A stretch of DNA of 64,000 nucleotides from Rhodospirillaceae bacterium (lineage in GTDB: Bacteria > Pseudomonadota > Alphaproteobacteria > GCA-2731375): NCBI GenBank assembly GCA_018701215.1, contig JABIWH010000065.1, positions 54,522-118,521 on the forward strand. Reading direction: 5' to 3'. The translations under genes and the position numbers were made by a program. The notes below the pieces were generated by a model, which was given only the letters and a program-made list of their open reading frames with translations, was not told the origin of the DNA and did not search any database. Below, piece after piece: positions 60,392-64,000 of the stretch (its first letter is position 1; the number at the start of each line of letters is the position of its first letter).

Positions 60392-61216
60392 CTATCGCTG
60401 GCACTTGGAACAAAAGAAAGTGGAACGGCCTGCCTGCACGAGGCGTTTGATGGGTTGGCTGCATTGGATGCAGGGTTCGCCCTCGCGCCCGTAGACGCTG
60501 AATTCATGCTGGAAATATCCCAGTTCGCCGGAGGCCTGCACATAGTCACGCAAGGTGGAGCCACCCTTGGCGATGGCTTTTGTCAGGACATCTCGAATGG
60601 CGGGGACCAATCGCTCGGCCCTGCGGCCGGCGACGGATGCGGCCAAACGGCGTGGCGAGATACCCGTATGAAACAAGGCTTCGCAGACATAGATATTGCC
60701 TAGACCGGCAACGATCTTTTGATCCAACAAAGCTGATTTGATCGGTGTCCGCCGGCCCCGAAGGGCATCGGATAGAACTACGCCGTTGAATTCGTTGCCT
60801 AAAGGCTCCGGTCCCAAATCCCGCAACAGGCGATGGCCGTTTAGATCCTTTTTCGCCACCAGATCCATCATGCCAAAACGGCGATGATCTTGAAACACCA
60901 CTGTTTGGCCGCCATCGGTCTCCAACAATATATGATCATGCTTGCCGGGCGTTGGCGCCAGGCCATCGTGGATAAACATCCGGCCTGACATGCCCAGATG
61001 GGTCATCCAGACCCAGCCGTCATCGAGTTCAGCCAGGATGTATTTGGCGCGCCGGTACAGGCGCTGGACGGTTCGCCCCTGCAATCGAGCCGCAAAGTTC
61101 CCGGGCAGGGGCCAGCGCAATTTGTCTCGGCGCTGGGTGATTTTCATCAGGCGGTGACCGACCAGAGGGCCTTCAAGGCCACGACAGACGGTTTCTACTT
61201 CGGGGAGTTCAGGCAT
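60392..61216 (-). CDS. mutM: Formamidopyrimidine-DNA glycosylase
   Basis: ATG 61216 gives MPELPEVETVCRGLEG, with the required N-terminal Pro2-Glu3 nucleophile and acid; longer starts would bury it. The 274-residue product has the Lys of the beta-hairpin (RRAKYIL), the helix-two-turn-helix region VAGLGNIYVCEALF (about 164-177), and a C-terminal zinc finger with CIQC and CSKC (Cys pairs at about 252-255 and 270-273). It removes oxidised purines such as 8-oxoguanine and nicks the strand. It is divergent from ubiE, the classic alphaproteobacterial arrangement, with a 95-base shared promoter region. Confidence 0.94.
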   Translation of the reverse strand: MPELPEVETVCRGLEGPLVGHRLMKITQRRDKLRWPLPGNFAARLQGRTVQRLYRRAKYILAELDDGWVWMTHLGMSGRMFIHDGLAPTPGKHDHILLETDGGQTVVFQDHRRFGMMDLVAKKDLNGHRLLRDLGPEPLGNEFNGVVLSDALRGRRTPIKSALLDQKIVAGLGNIYVCEALFHTGISPRRLAASVAGRRAERLVPAIRDVLTKAIAKGGSTLRDYVQASGELGYFQHEFSVYGREGEPCIQCSQPIKRLVQAGRSTFFCSKCQR

Positions 61217-61311
61217 GCGGGGAAGGTTAGCTGATCTTTGGTGCAACTGCCATGCGTATGGTGAAACGTGCTATGATGTTTCGCCTATATGGATAGTGGA
61301 GTGATGCCAGC

Positions 61312-62055
61312 ATGGCGCCAACGGCGAGCACTGATTTTGGTTTTGAGTCTATCCCTTGGGAGGAAAAGACATCCCGTGTGCGTGGCGTCTTCAATTCCGT
61401 GGCCGGCCGCTATGACGTAATGAACGATCTGATGTCGGGCGGAATGCACCGTCTTTGGAAAGCGGCATTTATTACCTGGCTGCGGCCGCGGGCGGAAATG
61501 CATTTACTGGATTTGGCGGGAGGAACGGGAGATATCGCATTTCGCTTTCTAGCCAGCGGCGGCGGCCGGGTCACGGTGACGGACATCAACCAGGAAATGC
61601 TGTTTGTAGGGAAAAGCCGCGCTAGGGGGCGGCGGATCGACAGCAACATCGAATGGCTCTGCGCCGACGGAGAAAGTCTACCCATCCCCGATGCATCGGT
61701 CGATGTAGTGACCTGTGCCTTCGGCATTCGTAATATGACCGACAAGCCGCGGGCACTGGCCGAGATGTGCCGGGTGTTAAAGCCAGGCGGACGCTTCCTC
61801 TGTCTGGAATTTTCCCGTCTCGCCTTGCCAGGCCTGGAAGGATTATATGACAAATACTCCTTCCAAGTGGTGCCCAGCCTGGGCCGCTTGGTGGCTGATG
61901 ACGAGGAATCCTATCGATACCTGGCCGAGAGCATCCGCACTTTCCCCGATCAAGATACCTTTGCGAACATGATTGCCAGCGCCGGACTGGACAATGTCAG
62001 CTATCGCAACCTCTCGGGCGGTATTGCGGCCATGCATTCCGCCTGGCGGATCTGA
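61312..62055 (+). CDS. ubiE: Ubiquinone/menaquinone C-methyltransferase UbiE
   Basis: The 247-residue product has RVRGVFNSVAGRYDVMNDLMSGGMHRLWK (split, about 22-50), the SAM motif LLDLAGGTGDIAF (about 65-77), TDINQEML and DVVTCAFGIRNMTDK (about 127-141), all diagnostic for UbiE. It adds the C-methyl group to the benzoquinol ring. It is divergent from mutM. In many alphaproteobacteria ubiB and coaBC follow; here a CtrA-like fragment and phage-like genes follow instead, so the cluster is interrupted or ubiB lies elsewhere. It also complements the ubiTUV-ubiD block earlier in the window. Confidence 0.95.
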   Translation: MAPTASTDFGFESIPWEEKTSRVRGVFNSVAGRYDVMNDLMSGGMHRLWKAAFITWLRPRAEMHLLDLAGGTGDIAFRFLASGGGRVTVTDINQEMLFVGKSRARGRRIDSNIEWLCADGESLPIPDASVDVVTCAFGIRNMTDKPRALAEMCRVLKPGGRFLCLEFSRLALPGLEGLYDKYSFQVVPSLGRLVADDEESYRYLAESIRTFPDQDTFANMIASAGLDNVSYRNLSGGIAAMHSAWRI

Positions 62056-62125
62056 ACGCAGGCAACCCCAAACCGAGTCAAACTTGTCCCGATACTGAAA
62101 TCAGCATCGTGGATCCTCAATTGGC

Positions 62126-62311
62126 ATGATCGCCATAATGTTTTTTTGGGGGAGGTCTAGGCGCGCTTTGCTGATCGAAGACGACACCGCAATGGCCCGG
62201 ACAGTGGATCTGTTGCTTCAGGGGGAAGGATGGCGGGCGCCTATATCTCACCCGCGCCGATATATTCGAATTTCTGTCATTGTGGTGACAGCATCAGCCA
62301 TTTGGTTTTAG
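62126..62311 (+). pseudogene. CtrA-like response-regulator N-terminal fragment
   Basis: A 61-codon frame contains, at 62159-62233, the sequence RRALLIEDDTAMARTV followed by DLLLQGEGW. It matches the first 25 residues of CtrA (acidic pocket Glu-Asp-Asp and the following helix) and then stops abruptly; the next codons (HPRRYIRISVIV) bear no resemblance. The phospho-acceptor Asp, the rest of the receiver and the DNA-binding domain are absent, and I could not find them continuing in another frame. It is probably a relic left by recombination or insertion rather than a functional gene, although a short expressed peptide cannot be excluded. Its stop overlaps the stop of the convergent endolysin gene. 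Confidence 0.55.
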
Positions 62312-62751
62312 CTTAGCCAGAGCGCCCGCTCCGCCGCGCGGCGGAGAACCAGACCACGCAGTACCCTGCCGCCTGCCCGCCGCCATTTTGGAAACTCCAC
62401 CCCTGCGCCAATCATGTCGCCTCGGTTAGCCTTCATGCGCAGGGTCGAACTTTGCAGGTTACCGCTGCCAAGGTTATAGGTAAACGACGCCAGGGCGGAG
62501 AACTGGTCTTCCGATAACGGAACCCGGATCAACCGTGCCACGGCCCGTTCGGTGTGCTGCAGCATCCGGGACAACATGACTTCGCCGTCATCGTCGTTGA
62601 TTTCCGGATGCGCCATGGTCACCCGGCGCCAATCCAGGCCCCAGATGGAGCCGTAACCGATGGTGGGAATGCCTACCGGGTCCATGTACGGCACCGGCGA
62701 GAAACCTTCAAAATGCTTGATAATAGCCAGGCCAGCGGCGTTGATCTTCAT
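62308..62751 (-). CDS. GH24 phage-type endolysin (lysozyme)
   Basis: From ATG 62751 the product is 147 residues: MKINAAGLAIIKHFEGF opens the T4-lysozyme-like GH24 pattern. Catalytic Glu15, Asp24 and Thr30 keep the spacing of T4 Glu11, Asp20 and Thr26 (9 and 6), within EGFSPVPYMDPVGIPTIGYG. LSEDQFSALASFTYNLG (about 90-106) and the C-terminal GLVLRRAAERALWL are also typical of GH24 endolysins, which cut peptidoglycan during phage release. There is no signal peptide or SAR segment, so it would need a holin; the 58-residue upstream gene could serve. It overlaps that gene by four bases and converges with the CtrA-like fragment. Confidence 0.88.
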   Translation of the reverse strand: MKINAAGLAIIKHFEGFSPVPYMDPVGIPTIGYGSIWGLDWRRVTMAHPEINDDDGEVMLSRMLQHTERAVARLIRVPLSEDQFSALASFTYNLGSGNLQSSTLRMKANRGDMIGAGVEFPKWRRAGGRVLRGLVLRRAAERALWLS

Positions 62752-64000
62752 TTTGGGTAGAAGGTCTTCAAGGCGCGGTGGCCAAACCAGAACGACAGAA
62801 TAGCGGCGAACAGAGCGCGGGTTTCGGCGTCCCAAACCTGGTTCAGAGTGTCTAAGCTGACTCCATCCGTGCCGAAGATCAGCCACATGGCCGCCGACTT
62901 GATGAAGACGAACTCCAACACCATGATATAGGTCCGCTTTCAGCGATTGTCGAAACCGCCGCATGGAGCCTAACGGATGAAAGAATTTGAGTGGGCCTTC
63001 ACCATGCTCCTTGCCCGTTTCTTCGGCGGGACGACCATGCATTTGCCAGAACAATTCGGCCAACTCGCCGTCATTGAGGGCCTTGAATTCGGACGGCTTG
63101 AAAACGTATTTAACGACCTCCGCGGGCTCGCGGATCGGGCTGTCATGGATATAGCCTTTGGGGAAATGCCGTCGTAGGCGGTCCATCATCGCCCGCCATT
63201 TTTTCTTCCCCAATCGGCGGGTTGACCGGATTAGGATATGGGAATGGAGGTTCAACATTACGCGGCCGTCATCGCCGCGTTGGATGGTGTTCTCCACATT
63301 GTAGTAAAGCGCTTCGACGCCAGCGGCCTTGAGATCGTCGAGAGCGGCCATCTTCGAAATGCGCCGGCAATGGGCACGGTGGTAGTCCCGGTAGCCTTCC
63401 AGGGGCACCCAGCCGCCACTGACCACCAACATGCGCAACTGCCCTTTCCGCGTTGTGTCAAACACGTAGCGGACGTGTTTCATCATGTCGTGCATGTTTC
63501 GACTTTGCATTTGGGGGATCAGATTGCAGTTTCGGAATGTGGTCGATTTCTCCGACAGGCCGGTGACCAAGCCAACCATTGTGATTTCCCGATCCTGGCG
63601 CATGGCGATGCCCTGGCCTTCCAAACGCCTGGCGATGTCTTCTGACTGTTCACGCAACAGCCGGGCCCGCGTTTGACCATCAATCCACTGGTCACGCGAA
63701 ATTTCCCGCCCGATCAGTTTTTCGTCAATCTGTCCGCCTGTGACCTCACCGGGTCGGCTCAACCAACCGCATTTGTCCTGGGGGCCTAGCGTCTCGGGCT
63801 TTTCCGGCAGTTTGGAAACACTGCCAACGTTCTTTTCAAGACGGGCAGCGCCGGGCCTGGCGGAGAGGCTGGTCTCGCCTGACGGCGAAATGGTTAGTGC
63901 TTTAGGAGCGCGGTCGGGTTTCTGGGGCGCGGCAGCTTCGGAGAGGGAGAAAGAGCGGCCCGAGGGCAGGCTGATACCTGAGGCCTCGGGACCGCGCTCC
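62308..64000 (-). CDS. HUH-type replication-initiator-like protein, N-terminus beyond window; frame continues into endolysin
   Basis: The minus-strand frame is open from the right edge through 62308. The Rep-like part (about 64000 to 62930) contains MLNLHSHILI, a His-x-His that resembles the HUH metal motif, followed by RLGKKKWRAM, and further on VVKYVFKP, where a Tyr and Lys sit like motif 3 of rolling-circle Rep proteins. The first 90 visible residues are Ser/Pro/Lys-rich. Downstream of HPLGSMRRFRQSL the frame runs through the region that encodes a small membrane protein in another frame, with no stop before the endolysin. Either the Rep gene lost its stop by frameshift, or it makes a fusion. 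Family assignment is by motif only. Confidence 0.55.
   Translation of the reverse strand, partial: ERGPEASGISLPSGRSFSLSEAAAPQKPDRAPKALTISPSGETSLSARPGAARLEKNVGSVSKLPEKPETLGPQDKCGWLSRPGEVTGGQIDEKLIGREISRDQWIDGQTRARLLREQSEDIARRLEGQGIAMRQDREITMVGLVTGLSEKSTTFRNCNLIPQMQSRNMHDMMKHVRYVFDTTRKGQLRMLVVSGGWVPLEGYRDYHRAHCRRISKMAALDDLKAAGVEALYYNVENTIQRGDDGRVMLNLHSHILIRSTRRLGKKKWRAMMDRLRRHFPKGYIHDSPIREPAEVVKYVFKPSEFKALNDGELAELFWQMHGRPAEETGKEHGEGPLKFFHPLGSMRRFRQSLKADLYHGVGVRLHQVGGHVADLRHGWSQLRHSEPGLGRRNPRSVRRYSVVLVWPPRLEDLLPKMKINAAGLAIIKHFEGFSPVPYMDPVGIPTIGYGSIWGLDWRRVTMAHPEINDDDGEVMLSRMLQHTERAVARLIRVPLSEDQFSALASFTYNLGSGNLQSSTLRMKANRGDMIGAGVEFPKWRRAGGRVLRGLVLRRAAERALWLS
62748..62924 (-). CDS. Small 58-residue membrane protein, holin-position
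   Basis: This frame, offset from the long Rep-like frame, gives MVLEFVFIKSAAMWLIF near the start and AILSFWFGHRALKTFYPK at the end, i.e. hydrophobic N-terminal and C-terminal segments separated by an acidic turn (Asp-rich near residues 21-33). Its TGA stop overlaps the endolysin ATG (ATGA), a common phage lysis-gene coupling, and an in-frame TGA lies 15 bases upstream of its ATG. Place and size suit a holin or holin-like protein; the sequence itself is not a recognised holin family. The ribosome-binding site is weak. Confidence 0.55.
   Translation of the reverse strand: MVLEFVFIKSAAMWLIFGTDGVSLDTLNQVWDAETRALFAAILSFWFGHRALKTFYPK

Noticed and set aside
1..64000. CRISPR arrays, rRNA or tRNA genes and insertion sequences
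   Set aside because: I looked for repeat-spacer patterns, typical tRNA/rRNA sequence and transposase genes with terminal repeats, and saw none; a dedicated search tool would be decisive.

Overview
The window is about 64 kb of dense, roughly 60 % GC bacterial DNA that looks like the chromosome of an alphaproteobacterium, possibly a Rhodospirillales-like marine or aquatic lineage. The evidence is a ChvI/ChvG two-component pair near an ATP-type pckA, the divergent mutM/ubiE pair, an IalB-family periplasmic protein, a MocR-type regulator, the oxygen-independent ubiquinone genes ubiT-ubiU-ubiV, and a CtrA-like gene fragment. The species assignment is an inference. I saw no rRNA, tRNA, CRISPR array or insertion sequence.

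Left part (1-10.6 kb). A truncated class III aminotransferase and a nitroreductase are followed by a five-gene minus-strand cluster: methyltransferase, 2-keto-4-pentenoate hydratase-like, acyl-CoA ligase, long acyl-CoA dehydrogenase, PreA-like Fe-S flavoenzyme. A plus-strand FAH-family/RraA-family pair follows. Together they look like a catabolic island for an oxygenated or ring-cleavage-type acid; the substrate is unknown. At 10.6-15.7 kb lie a CobW GTPase coupled to a membrane di-iron hydroxylase, an alpha/beta hydrolase that starts divergently on overlapping start codons, a TerB-like protein, and a MocR regulator divergent from a VOC protein with an inverted repeat between them.

Central catabolic block (15.7-29.0 kb). 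A minus-strand operon (alkylsulfatase, Gfo/Idh/MocA oxidoreductase, TauD-type dioxygenase) suggests organosulfur use. Divergent from it is a tightly packed seven-gene operon: MetX-like hydrolase, amidase, AtzH/HpxZ-like protein, HyuA, HyuB, ThDP enzyme, DadA-like oxidase. This looks like degradation of a cyclic or acyclic amide/ureide.

Anaerobic redox block (29.1-37.6 kb). ubiT-ubiU-ubiV, with all eight Fe-S cysteines conserved, and a UbiD decarboxylase precede a penta-haem cytochrome c with a poly-aspartate segment, a probable outer-membrane beta-barrel and a small CxxC protein. This is the most unusual stretch and may be a respiratory or electron-transfer module.

Right half (37.6-61 kb). 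It holds a GST, two tandem Lin0512-family genes, an atypical thymidylate kinase, an acyl-CoA dehydrogenase/HAD/MFS group, chvI-chvG, a MATE exporter, a HugZ-like protein, pckA and a PiT phosphate transporter. A second acyl-CoA island follows (CoA-transferase, oxalyl-CoA decarboxylase/2-hydroxyacyl-CoA lyase-like ThDP enzyme, two MaoC proteins, SDR, enoyl-CoA hydratase-like, small GIY-YIG-like protein, acyl-CoA dehydrogenase), then mutM and ubiE.

Right edge (62.1-64 kb). Where ubiB often follows ubiE, there is a CtrA receiver fragment and a phage-like set read leftward: an HUH-Rep-like protein open to the window edge, a 58-residue membrane protein and a GH24 endolysin. The Rep frame has no stop codon before the endolysin.
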